A stretch of DNA of 58,452 bases, taken from Blautia sp. Lineage in GTDB: Bacteria > Bacillota > Clostridia > Lachnospirales > Lachnospiraceae. The first letter of the stretch is position 1, and each line of letters opens with the position of its first letter. The notes beneath the pieces are model-generated. The model saw only the letters and a program-made list of their open reading frames with translations, was not told the origin of the DNA and searched no databases. Position numbers and translations under genes: made by a program. The stretch is taken from contig JAMPAC010000016.1 in assembly GCA_023667395.1 (NCBI GenBank), forward strand, positions 1 through 58,452. Reading direction: 5' to 3'. Below, one piece after another: positions 7,513-15,557 of the stretch.

Positions 7513-8229
7513 TCACTCCTGTGTCTGCTCTTCGACAACCAGATTTTCATCCACTACATCACTGAAAATGTGCTCATCATCATTCGGAACCTCTTCCGGC
7601 GGATCCTCAGCCAGTACCTGATCTTCCAGTTTCTTGAAAAATTTGCTATACAAATGCGCACAGAGCCATGCCGGACCGGACAGGCCAAACAGGAACACGA
7701 TGGGAACCGTCCTCCATGAAATGAAAAGCAGCAGCCCGGGCAGCGCCCAGATCACGATCATCAGCAGCGTTTTGGGAAACTGCATGATACTCATTAAAAA
7801 TGCGTTCTTGATGGTCCTGAAGATCGTGTTGGCGAACTTTGCCAGAACCGGATAAACATACAGTTCCGTAAAGAGGAACAGCACCGCGACGATGGTGATC
7901 AGGATCTGGAGGTATTTGCTGAATCCCAGGTCGGGATTTCTCAAAAGCACAAAGTCGCCCACCAGGATCAGCAGCACTGCCAGCGATATGATGCCGATCA
8001 CCATACCCTGCAGGAAATTCTCCTTAAAGGACTTAAAAAAGCCCTTTGTGATATAGCATTCCTCGTTCCTCACAATTTTCAGCGCCATATAATTCATGGC
8101 TGTCAGGGACGGCCCTATGGTGATGATAGGGATACAGCAGATCATCGTCAGGATGTTGAGCCACATCAGATCCGCCACCTTTCCCAAAGCCTGCATAACA
8201 GGACTGTCCAAATTAAAGATACTACCCAT
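7513..8229 (-). CDS. YesL family membrane protein (DUF624)
   Basis: A 238-residue integral membrane protein with four to five hydrophobic segments (about 20-45, 70-95, 100-125, 140-165, 168-190) and an acidic tail. The N-terminal pattern (MGSIFNLDSPVMQALGKVADLMWLN) is characteristic of YesL/DUF624 proteins. Genes of this family commonly accompany sugar ABC transporters (for example yesL in the B. subtilis pectin cluster), consistent with the ABC ATPase about 230 bp downstream. The biochemical role is unknown. The ATG follows AGGAGGAATAAAT and is preceded by a copy of the leader element. Confidence 0.88.
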   Translation of the reverse strand: MGSIFNLDSPVMQALGKVADLMWLNILTMICCIPIITIGPSLTAMNYMALKIVRNEECYITKGFFKSFKENFLQGMVIGIISLAVLLILVGDFVLLRNPDLGFSKYLQILITIVAVLFLFTELYVYPVLAKFANTIFRTIKNAFLMSIMQFPKTLLMIVIWALPGLLLFISWRTVPIVFLFGLSGPAWLCAHLYSKFFKKLEDQVLAEDPPEEVPNDDEHIFSDVVDENLVVEEQTQE

Positions 8230-8241
8230 ATTTATTCCTCC

Positions 8242-8302
8242 TATGATAGTTCCGTCTCTGCGCTGCTGCGCCTTTGCATGCGCCCCCGCTCCGAGACTGT
8301 TT
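8242..8302 (-). repeat. Leader element copy before yesL
   Basis: On the minus strand AACAGTCTCGGAGCG (8288-8302), a GC-rich middle, then GCAGAGACGGAACTATCATAGG (8240-8261 region) running into the Shine-Dalgarno. Both conserved halves are present; GTCTC and GAGAC can pair. Confidence 0.7.
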
Positions 8303-8785
8303 CTAAAATACTTTCTCCATCTCCGTGACGCGGATGCCGGAATACTCTTCTTCCGGCTTCACTGTGCGGAAGCCAAGTTTACGGTAAAAATCCACCGCGT
8401 AGGGAGCCGCTTTCAGGGACATGGAATGTTCCCCGGCCTCTTCTTTCAGGTAGCGGCACAGCCCGTTGATGATCGCTTTTCCCACGCCCCTGCGGTGATA
8501 GTCCTCGTCCACAAACAGCAGGGAGAGATGATTCCCGCCGCGTATGGTTCCCGCCCCTATGACCCTGCCGCTCTCCACGGCCACCATCATCTGGTAATTC
8601 CCCCTCAGGAAAGCCGTGTACAGTTCGTCATCCGTGATGAATTCAAAAAAGTGCTGAATCCCCTCTCTTGTATAATCCTTTCCCTCATATTTTAAAAAGG
8701 TTCTCCAGATCATTTTCATGGCAGGCGCCCACTCCGAGTCATACGCCCACCGGATCTGGTAAGTCCGTACCGCCCCTGTGTCCAT
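8303..8785 (-). CDS. GNAT family N-acetyltransferase
   Basis: A 160-residue acetyl-CoA-dependent acyltransferase of the GNAT fold. The acetyl-CoA loop is seen in the DEDYHRRGVGKAIINGLCRY region (about residues 100-120), followed by the FYRKLGF motif and a C-terminal strand. The acceptor substrate cannot be read from the sequence. A GTG 24 bp upstream is in frame, but the ATG at 8785 lies just past the stop of the upstream hydrolase gene (8790) behind GGGAAA, so I use it. It is probably co-transcribed with the hydrolase. Confidence 0.85.
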   Translation of the reverse strand: MDTGAVRTYQIRWAYDSEWAPAMKMIWRTFLKYEGKDYTREGIQHFFEFITDDELYTAFLRGNYQMMVAVESGRVIGAGTIRGGNHLSLLFVDEDYHRRGVGKAIINGLCRYLKEEAGEHSMSLKAAPYAVDFYRKLGFRTVKPEEEYSGIRVTEMEKVF

Positions 8786-8789
8786 GCCG

Positions 8790-9743
8790 TCATTTCCCAA
8801 CTTTCTCACGCAGCACCTTTTTCACGATCCATTGATAGATATCCTGCATGACGTCCCTGCGGTTCGTCTCGTTCAACAGTTCATGCCTGCCGCCCTCGTA
8901 CAATTTGATCGTGGTGTCCTCCAGTCCTACTGCCCGCAGGGAAATGTACGCTTTCCGCACGCCTTTCCCATAATCGCCCACCGGATCGGCGTCTCCCGAC
9001 ACCAGAAAGACGGGAAGCTTTTTGGGAATGCGCTCCAGGTTCTCCGAATGATAGAGCCTGCTGATCAGTTCGAACAGGGTCTGGAAGCCGTTGATGGTAA
9101 ACACAAATCCGCACATGGGATCGTCCATATACTGTTTTACCCGCTCCCCGTCCCGGCTGAGCCAGTCAAAAGGCGTTTTGGGATTCGCTATGCGGCGGTT
9201 GTAAACGCCGAAAGCCAGCTTATCCAGCAGTTTTCCCTTTTTCTCCGGGCCAAATAACATTCCCTGTGCGGCCGCTATCGTCCTGGACAGCACCAGAAGC
9301 GCCTGATGCTGCATTCCGGTTCCCATGACCACAACGCCGTCGATTGCCGCGCCATAGCGGAACATGTAATTTCTGGTAATAAAGGAGCCCATGCTGTGTC
9401 CCACCATCACGTAAGGGACGTTGGGATAAAGTTCCGCCGTGGCTTTCTTCAGGCGGTGCACATCCCGCACCAGAACCGTAGCCGGATCCTGTTCGCAGAA
9501 ATAGCCATACCTGCCGTCCCTGCCCACGGACCTGCCGTGTCCCATATGATCCTCGCCAACCACCACGAAGCCGCGATCCGTCAGGAATTCCGCAAATTCC
9601 TCATACCGCTCCACATATTCCGACATGCCGTGCACGATCTGGACAACGCAGCGGATGTTTTCCGGCTCGTCCGGGGTATACCGGACGGCATGCAGTTTGC
9701 TTTTCTTGTCCCGCGAATCATAATAAAATTCTTCCTTAACCAT
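8790..9743 (-). CDS. Alpha/beta hydrolase, monoacylglycerol lipase / lysophospholipase-like
   Basis: A 317-residue cytoplasmic alpha/beta hydrolase of the Hydrolase_4 / PldB group. The nucleophile elbow is GHSMG with Ser117; an Asp in SGDADPVGDY (about 250) and His in GGRHELLNE (about 285) complete the triad, and HGMSEYVERY near residue 38-47 is the usual oxyanion-loop signature. It likely cleaves an acyl ester from a lysolipid or monoglyceride; the substrate is inferred from family only. A TATACT-type -10 at 9783-9788 (minus) suggests its own promoter. The GNAT gene follows without a gap. Confidence 0.87.
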   Translation of the reverse strand: MVKEEFYYDSRDKKSKLHAVRYTPDEPENIRCVVQIVHGMSEYVERYEEFAEFLTDRGFVVVGEDHMGHGRSVGRDGRYGYFCEQDPATVLVRDVHRLKKATAELYPNVPYVMVGHSMGSFITRNYMFRYGAAIDGVVVMGTGMQHQALLVLSRTIAAAQGMLFGPEKKGKLLDKLAFGVYNRRIANPKTPFDWLSRDGERVKQYMDDPMCGFVFTINGFQTLFELISRLYHSENLERIPKKLPVFLVSGDADPVGDYGKGVRKAYISLRAVGLEDTTIKLYEGGRHELLNETNRRDVMQDIYQWIVKKVLREKVGK

Positions 9744-9837
9744 AATTTACCTCATCCTTACAGACAACAGCGCCTATAAAGAAGTATACCTTATTTCCGT
9801 GTGAAAATTAAGTACTTTATATAAATTTCACATATTA

Positions 9838-11835
9838 TCAGCAGATCTCCGCCCCCGCAGGCATATCTGTTTCCGGTTTCATCAGCGCCAGATGACCCTC
9901 CGCATCCTCGGCGCAGAGCAGCATTCCCTCGGAGACCACGCCAGCAAGGGTGGCAGGCTTTAAGTTCACCAGCACCATGACCTTTTTCCCCACCATTTCC
10001 TCGGGGCTGTAATATGCCTTGATACCGGATACGATCTGCCTTACCTGGCTGCCGATCTTTACCTTGCTGCAGAGAAGCTTCCTGGACTTGGGCACCGCCT
10101 CGCAGGCAATGATCTCGCCTACCTGGAACTGAAGTTTCGCGAAATCGTCATAGGTGATCTCAGGCTTCGCTTCTAAATCAGTGGCGTCCGTGCCAGTGGC
10201 GTCCATGCCACCAGCGTTCTCCTTTTCATCCTGTGCGGCTTTTTCCGCAGCTGCCATGGCCGCCGCCAGTTCCTCCTCTTTCTTTTCCACATCTTTCATA
10301 TTCAGGCGGGCAAAAAGGATCTCCGGCGCATCCGTGACCTTATTTCCGCTCTCATACAGGCCGAACCTCTCCAGCTGGTCAAATTCCCTCAGGGAAACGT
10401 TCAACTGCCCGGCGATCCTGGCCGCAGTCTCCGGCATATAGGGCTCCAGCAGGGAAGCGCCGATGACAATGCTTTCCACCAGGTTGTACAGCACAGTGGA
10501 AAGACGGTCCGACCTGGCCTCATCCTTTGCCAGCACCCAGGGCTCTGTCTCGTCAATATATTTGTTGCAGCGTTTGAAAATATCGAAAATCTCCGTTAGT
10601 GCATCCGCTATCCGAAGCCCTGCCATTTTCTCTGTCACTTTGGCGTAAGCCCCCGTGGCTACCGCTTTCAGATCCTCGTCAACTGCCTCGGAAACGCCCC
10701 TGTCAGCCACCACGCCGCCAAAATACTGGTTGCTCATGGAAATGGTGCGTTTCACCAGATTGCCCAAAGTGTTGGCCAGGTCGGAGTTAGTACGCTCGGC
10801 GATCAGTCCCCAGGTGGCGCTGCCGTCATTTTCAAATGGCATCTCATGGAGCATATAATAACGCACCGCGTCCACGCCGAAGAAATCGATCAGGTCGTCC
10901 ACATAAATCACATTTCCCGTGGATTTGCTCATCTTGCCACCGCTCATCAACAGCCAGGGATGTCCGAAGATCTGTTTGGGCAGCGGCTCCCCCAGCGCCA
11001 TCAGGAAAATGGGCCAGTAGATGGTATGGAAACGGATGATATCCTTGCCGATCAGATGCAGGTCCGCAGGCCAGAGTTTCCGATACTGCTCCGTGCTGCT
11101 GCCGTCCGCGTCATAGCCAATGCCGGTGATATAGTTGGACAGCGCGTCCAGCCACACATAAACCACATGCTTCTCGTCGAAATCCACCGGAATCCCCCAT
11201 TTGAAAGAGGTTCTGGAGACGCACAGATCCTGGAGTCCGGGCAGGAGGAAATTATTCATCATCTCATTCTTCCGGGATACGGGCTGAATAAATTCCGGGT
11301 GTTCGTTAATGTGTTTGATCAGTCTGTCCGCATATTTGCTCATGCGGAAGAAATATGCCTCCTCCTTGGCGGGCTTTACCTCCCTGCCGCAGTCCGGACA
11401 CTTGCCGTCCACCAGCTGGGATTCCGTCCAGAAAGACTCGCAGGGGGTACAGTACAACCCCTCATAAGACCCTTTATAGATATCCCCCTGATCATACAGG
11501 CGCTTGAATATCTTCTGCACCTGCTTCTCATGGTAATCATCGGTGGTGCGGATAAATTTATCATAGGAAATATTCAGCATATCGCACATTCCCCGGATGA
11601 TACCCGCCACTTTATCCACGAATTCTTTGGGGGTGACGCCCGCTTCCTGGGCTTTCAGTTCGATCTTCTGCCCGTGCTCGTCGGTGCCGGTCTGGAAGAA
11701 AACCTCATAGCCTTCCTTTCTCTTAAAGCGCGCTATGCTGTCCGCCAGCACGATCTCATAATTGTTGCCAATGTGCGGCTTGCCCGATGTGTAGGCAATG
11801 GCCGTGGTCAGATAATAGGATCCTTTGTTCTGCAT
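9838..11835 (-). CDS. metG: Methionyl-tRNA synthetase, long form with C-terminal tRNA-binding domain
   Basis: Charges tRNA-Met and initiator tRNA with methionine. The 665-residue protein has the class-I HIGH-type motif GKPHIGNNY (about 18-26), a zinc knuckle with two CxxC pairs (CTPC, CPDC, about 128-150), the KMSKS loop (GGKMSKSTG, about 296-304), an anticodon-binding helical domain (about 380-500), an Ala/Glu-rich linker (about 525-560) and a C-terminal Trbp111/EMAP-like tRNA-binding domain (about 560-665) used for dimerisation and tRNA capture. AAAGGAG precedes the ATG. A T-box leader upstream makes expression respond to uncharged tRNA-Met. Confidence 0.96.
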   Translation of the reverse strand: MQNKGSYYLTTAIAYTSGKPHIGNNYEIVLADSIARFKRKEGYEVFFQTGTDEHGQKIELKAQEAGVTPKEFVDKVAGIIRGMCDMLNISYDKFIRTTDDYHEKQVQKIFKRLYDQGDIYKGSYEGLYCTPCESFWTESQLVDGKCPDCGREVKPAKEEAYFFRMSKYADRLIKHINEHPEFIQPVSRKNEMMNNFLLPGLQDLCVSRTSFKWGIPVDFDEKHVVYVWLDALSNYITGIGYDADGSSTEQYRKLWPADLHLIGKDIIRFHTIYWPIFLMALGEPLPKQIFGHPWLLMSGGKMSKSTGNVIYVDDLIDFFGVDAVRYYMLHEMPFENDGSATWGLIAERTNSDLANTLGNLVKRTISMSNQYFGGVVADRGVSEAVDEDLKAVATGAYAKVTEKMAGLRIADALTEIFDIFKRCNKYIDETEPWVLAKDEARSDRLSTVLYNLVESIVIGASLLEPYMPETAARIAGQLNVSLREFDQLERFGLYESGNKVTDAPEILFARLNMKDVEKKEEELAAAMAAAEKAAQDEKENAGGMDATGTDATDLEAKPEITYDDFAKLQFQVGEIIACEAVPKSRKLLCSKVKIGSQVRQIVSGIKAYYSPEEMVGKKVMVLVNLKPATLAGVVSEGMLLCAEDAEGHLALMKPETDMPAGAEIC

Positions 11836-11851
11836 GTCGTTCTCCTTTCTT

Positions 11852-11895
11852 ATTCCAGTTCCGTCTCTTCGCTGCTGCGCCCTTGCGCCCCTTTA
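11852..11895 (-). repeat. Leader element, 3' half, between T-box and metG
   Basis: Minus strand GAAGAGACGGAACTGGAATA just before AAAGGAG of metG, preceded by GC-rich GGGCGCAAGGGCGCAGCAGC that resembles the middle of the yesL copy. The 5' half is missing, replaced by the T-box terminator region. Confidence 0.55.
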
Positions 11896-11909
11896 CCCCG
11901 GGTAAATTT

Positions 11910-12253
11910 AAAAAGCCCGTCTTCCTGTATTTTTTACATAGAAGACGAGCCTATACCCGCGATACCACTTCTTTTTATCCGCTCCTCACAGAGCGAACCT
12001 CATCGGGTTCATGGCCATTTCCCGCCGTAAACCCTGTCCGCTATAACAGGCGGAACCTGTCGCAGCCTTACCTGGGCAACTTTCCCCGGCTCGGTGCGCT
12101 GCTCGGAAGCCATCTTCCGCGTCTCCCCGCCCCATTCCTCTCAGCTGCCAGCCTCTCTCGCCCCGCCGGGGACGACCGGATGACCGGAATGTTCTCTGTA
12201 AAGCATCCAATACGCGTACTCTCTTCGTCACTGCGTTTACTTCATTCTCATTA
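11910..12253 (-). promoter_or_regulatory. T-box riboswitch of metG (predicted methionine specifier)
   Basis: A leader RNA that senses uncharged tRNA. The conserved T-box itself, AAGTGGTATCGCGGG, lies at about 11957-11970 (minus strand). The competing terminator stem pairs 11941-11950 with 11915-11924 (GCTCGTCTTC/GAAGACGGGC), followed by TTTTT (11910-11914). The stem I base begins near 12228 with the GACGAAGAGAGTA pattern. A candidate AUG specifier is at 12113-12111 in GGAAGATGGCTTCCGAG, matching the downstream gene. T-box class is certain; the specifier position is a reading by eye. Confidence 0.9.
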
Positions 12254-12259
12254 GAACAT

Positions 12260-12289
12260 AGTCTAGCACATGAAAACCATGGATGTCAA
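12260..12289 (-). promoter_or_regulatory. Promoter of the metG T-box transcript
   Basis: Minus strand TTGACA (12289-12284), 18-bp spacer, TAGACT (12265-12260) preceded by TGC, an extended -10. It places the start near 12253. Confidence 0.8.
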
Positions 12290-12303
12290 TGCAGAGTTTT
12301 CCG

Positions 12304-12332
12304 TTGACTTTTTATTAAAAATATGATATGGT
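12304..12332 (+). promoter_or_regulatory. Promoter of the small coiled-coil gene
   Basis: TTGACT (12304-12309), 17 bp, TATGGT (12327-12332), divergent from the metG promoter 15 bp away. Confidence 0.65.
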
Positions 12333-12370
12333 TACGGCACACTGAAATATAAGAAAGGAGGAGCAAGTAA

Positions 12371-12658
12371 ATGGCATTGACAAATGAGGATCTGATGGCA
12401 ATCTCAAATCTGATGGATCAGAAGATATGTCCCATCAACGACAGGCTTGACTGCATAGAGATCAGGCTTGACCGCATGGAGATCAGGCTTGATAAACTTG
12501 AATCCGACGTATCCGCACTGAAAGTCGGACAGGCCGAACTCAGCAGTCGCTTAACAGAAATCGATAAAAAGGTTTCCTACACTTATCAGCTGGCTCTTGA
12601 CGCATGGGGCACAAGCACGGAAAACAGAACCTGGCTTGAAACCGGACTGAAAGCATAA
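12371..12658 (+). CDS. Small coiled-coil protein, unknown function
   Basis: A 95-residue soluble protein. Residues about 20-65 form a heptad repeat (DRLDCIEIRLDRMEIRLDKL) that should make a parallel coiled coil; the heptads are encoded by near-repeats of GAGATCAGGCTTGA. Small proteins of this kind are frequent, often multi-copy, in Lachnospiraceae genomes and some form the tail of larger accessory proteins. A very strong AAAGGAGG ribosome site and its own promoter make it a genuine gene. There is no partner gene to suggest a role. Confidence 0.8.
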   Translation: MALTNEDLMAISNLMDQKICPINDRLDCIEIRLDRMEIRLDKLESDVSALKVGQAELSSRLTEIDKKVSYTYQLALDAWGTSTENRTWLETGLKA

Positions 12659-12790
12659 AAAAGTCCGTACTTTGTTCTGCGCACAAAACATCTCCGCATG
12701 ATCTTTTTTTACCCACCAACACCAAAACATATGCCCAAATATTAAACCGTTAGTTTGCAGTGATATTCTCTGGATTCCCCTCGAAATATC

Positions 12791-12799
12791 TGTTATACT
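12791..12799 (+). promoter_or_regulatory. Extended -10 promoter of the acyltransferase gene
   Basis: TGTTATACT at 12791-12799 (TGn plus TATACT); no clear -35. The start codon follows 34 bp later behind ACGGAGA. Confidence 0.6.
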
Positions 12800-12833
12800 A
12801 TCACTTAATATATGAATCCGAACGGAGACCGAT

Positions 12834-14009
12834 ATGAGCGATAAGTTAAAAACAGACAAAAGATCCGGCATAACCGCACAGGCGGATCCCAATGCAAAAG
12901 GCGGGCGCATGGCCAACCTGGAACTGCTGCGGTGTATTGCCATGATGATGGTAGTGGTACTGCACTTCCTGGGCAAGGGAAATCTCCTGCCGCCATTGGA
13001 CGGACAGAGCATGAGTACAGCCGGTTATGCCGCCTGGCTGCTGGAAAGCTTCTGCATTGTAGCGGTGAATGTCTACATGATGATCAGCGGTTATTTCCTG
13101 TGTACATCTCATTTTAAATTGAGCCGTCTGATCGGGCTGTGGTTCCAGATCGCGTTCTACTCCATAGGCTTCGGTCTGATCGGCGCGCTTACGGGAATCC
13201 TGGTGGAAACTCCCTTTGACATCCACTATATCCTGACCCTGGTCTTCCCAATCTCCATGGGACATTACTGGTTCCTGACGGCATATGTTTTCCTGTATCT
13301 CCTGCTGCCTTTCATAGGGCGGGCGGTCAGGCAGATGAGCCGCAGTCAGCTGCAATGGTCCATAATGCTGCTGTTCTGCGTGTTCTGCCTGTTAAAAAGC
13401 ATACTCCCCATGCGTCTGGAGATGGACAGCATGGGATACGACTGCCTCTGGTATCTGTGCGTATTCCTGGCCGCCGCGTACATCAGGCGGTTTGGCGTGC
13501 CCTTTCTGGAGAAAAAGGGGCGCGGGCTTCTGACCTATGCAGTCTGCTGCCTGGCCATCTTTGCGGGGACCATGGGACTGCGGGGCATTTACCTGAAAAC
13601 GGGGAGTTTCGGGCTGATGCTGAAAATGTTCCTCGAATACAATCACATCCTGCCATTCCTGGCGGCTGCCGGATTGTTCACGGCTTTTGCGGGATGCAGG
13701 GTAGAGGGCAGGCTTGCCGCCTTTATAACGCGTATTTCCCCTTACACGCTGGGCGTCTACTTACTGCATGAAAATATCGGCTTCCGCTACAGCTGGCCGA
13801 AATGGTTCGGCGCCGCCGATGTGGATTCCGTCCCGGGCCTGCTGTTTTGCACTCTGGCGGCGGTGGTCTGCGTATTCTGCTGCGGCGTCCTGATCGACAT
13901 GGTGAGAAGCATTTTAATGAAAGGACTGCACAGCCTGCTGCAGAAATTAAAGATTTATCGGAAAATGACGGAAAAAATATACAGCGTGGATGCCATATTC
14001 CGCGCCTGA
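12834..14009 (+). CDS. Membrane acyltransferase (Acyl_transf_3 / OafA-like)
   Basis: A 391-residue polytopic protein with about ten transmembrane helices. The N-terminal pattern NLELLRCIAMMMVVVLHF (about 28-45) includes the family's catalytic-region His. These enzymes move acetyl or other acyl groups from the cytoplasm onto cell-surface polysaccharide, peptidoglycan or lipid. The substrate is unknown because no glycan gene cluster is adjacent. It is preceded by its own extended -10 promoter and followed by convergent genes, so it is monocistronic. Confidence 0.88.
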   Translation: MSDKLKTDKRSGITAQADPNAKGGRMANLELLRCIAMMMVVVLHFLGKGNLLPPLDGQSMSTAGYAAWLLESFCIVAVNVYMMISGYFLCTSHFKLSRLIGLWFQIAFYSIGFGLIGALTGILVETPFDIHYILTLVFPISMGHYWFLTAYVFLYLLLPFIGRAVRQMSRSQLQWSIMLLFCVFCLLKSILPMRLEMDSMGYDCLWYLCVFLAAAYIRRFGVPFLEKKGRGLLTYAVCCLAIFAGTMGLRGIYLKTGSFGLMLKMFLEYNHILPFLAAAGLFTAFAGCRVEGRLAAFITRISPYTLGVYLLHENIGFRYSWPKWFGAADVDSVPGLLFCTLAAVVCVFCCGVLIDMVRSILMKGLHSLLQKLKIYRKMTEKIYSVDAIFRA

Positions 14010-14075
14010 TATTCTTTCAACTTATGGTGGAACCGCCTGTCTCCCCTGCGATATAAAAACTGCCGATATTTAATC

Positions 14076-14780
14076 CTATTTCTTCGTGGTAAGCCGGGAA
14101 TATTCTCCCCTGCGGTCATAGGAATCCATGAGATAATTATCCTCTGTGCGGGCACAACTGATCTCCACCGTATCCCTGCGATGCCTGCTGTGCCTGTGCA
14201 GGTCTTCTTTGGACTGTTCCCGTTCTGTCCGAAAGAGTTCCCTGGTCTGTGCGTCCAGGGACTTTCCGGCGCGCCTGTCATGCAGCTGCCCTGACATATT
14301 GCGAAAACGATCTTTCACTTTCCGGAAAAGATTTTGTCTCTGCTTTCGTCTCTCCTTTGCAGTTTGATATCCTGTGTTATTTATTTTGTCCGGCTGTGAT
14401 GCCGCAGGAACCGCCGCAGCGGCCGCAGATACCATAACAGTCGTTTCTGTATGGCCTGCGGCCTGGGATACCGCCTGCCCATTTTCAGCGCCGCTTACGC
14501 CCGCCCTGCCGCTTGCAGAATTTCCAGCGGATGCCTGACCCTCACCCCAGAAGTTCAGCAGGAATCCCTTACCGTTTCCCAGCGCGTTCTTCAGCCAGGA
14601 CGTCAAGGAAAAGAGACTTTCCTGCTGCAATTCCGCTTTTGCCCCCTGGACATCTGCAGCGGCGGAAGATTTCATTGCCATCCCGCCGGTATGATTCTGG
14701 GTATCATGATGGTCATGTATGCAGTTTGTCACATGATGATCCCCGGTGCCATGGCTTCCGCCCAGTCCGCCGATCTGCAT
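14076..14780 (-). CDS. Hypothetical protein with His-rich N-terminus and basic tail
   Basis: About 234 residues, not recognised. The frame opens at 14828, overlapping the rpe stop, but the ATG at 14780 is preceded by GGAGGCGGAGG and is preferred. Features: a His/Asp cluster (GTGDHHVTNCIHDHHDTQNH, near residues 8-27), a low-complexity Ala/Gly/Ser middle, and a basic C-terminal part (KERRKQRQNLFRKVKDRFRN). No signal peptide or clear membrane helix. The His cluster could bind metal, but nothing else supports that. It follows rpe in the same operon. The composition is unusual, so a disordered protein is likely. Confidence 0.6.
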   Translation of the reverse strand: MQIGGLGGSHGTGDHHVTNCIHDHHDTQNHTGGMAMKSSAAADVQGAKAELQQESLFSLTSWLKNALGNGKGFLLNFWGEGQASAGNSASGRAGVSGAENGQAVSQAAGHTETTVMVSAAAAAVPAASQPDKINNTGYQTAKERRKQRQNLFRKVKDRFRNMSGQLHDRRAGKSLDAQTRELFRTEREQSKEDLHRHSRHRRDTVEISCARTEDNYLMDSYDRRGEYSRLTTKK

Positions 14781-14818
14781 AGCCTCCGCCTCCATTTCCA
14801 TTGAATCGTCTCTTGAAG

Positions 14819-15478
14819 TCACTGGCATTTCATTCTATTCAGAAATTTTCTCACATTGGCATCTACATCGTTATGGAACACGGACGACCCCGATACGATC
14901 ACATTCGCGCCGGCTGCAAGAACCTCTCCCAGATTTTCCTCGGTGACTCCCCCGTCAACCTCGATATCCACATGATCAAGTCCCCTATCCGACAAAATAT
15001 GACGGATTTCCTGCACTTTTTCCAGACACGCAGGCATCAGCTTCTGTCCCCCGAATCCTGGTTCCACGGTCATAACAAGCACCATATCCACTAATTCCAG
15101 ATAGGGCTCCACATCTTTTACAGGCGTTGCAGGTTTTATCGTAACGCCTGCTTTTTTGCCAAATGAACGAATTCTTTCAATAACACTCGGCACATCATCT
15201 GTCGCTTCTACATGAAAATTAATAAGATCGGCGCCGCATTCGGCAAACTCCCCGATATACCTCTCCGGCTTCTCGATCATCAGATGAACGTCAAAAAAAA
15301 GATCCGTACATTTCCGGATCGTCCTGATCACGGGCATACCAAAAGAAATGGACGGCACAAACACTCCATCCATTACATCAATATGCAGGTACTGCGCCCC
15401 CGCAGTGCCTGCCTGTCCAATCTGCTCTCCTAATTTAGAAAAATCCGCTGCTAAAATAGACGGCGCTAAAATGTTCAT
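14819..15478 (-). CDS. rpe: Ribulose-phosphate 3-epimerase
   Basis: Interconverts D-ribulose-5-phosphate and D-xylulose-5-phosphate in the pentose phosphate pathway. The 219-residue TIM-barrel has APSILAADF at the N-terminus, the HIDVMDG(VF)VP metal/substrate motif (about 33-42), HLMI (about 65), a VEPGFGGQ loop (about 138-145) and DGG near 175 for phosphate binding. The frame is open 10 codons further, but the ATG at 15478 has AGGAGG at the right distance and gives the standard start MNILAPSIL. It supplies the pentose pathway shared with the transketolase genes at 20-22 kb. Confidence 0.95.
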   Translation of the reverse strand: MNILAPSILAADFSKLGEQIGQAGTAGAQYLHIDVMDGVFVPSISFGMPVIRTIRKCTDLFFDVHLMIEKPERYIGEFAECGADLINFHVEATDDVPSVIERIRSFGKKAGVTIKPATPVKDVEPYLELVDMVLVMTVEPGFGGQKLMPACLEKVQEIRHILSDRGLDHVDIEVDGGVTEENLGEVLAAGANVIVSGSSVFHNDVDANVRKFLNRMKCQ

Positions 15479-15557
15479 CCCATCGTTTCCTCCTGAGTCC
15501 ACTTCCACACCGTCTATTTTATCAAATATTTCACACTACCGCAAGAGGCATATCATT

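Noticed and set aside
10846-12030. 394-codon plus-strand frame over metG
   Set aside because: Antisense shadow; metG motifs and T-box are clear on the minus strand.
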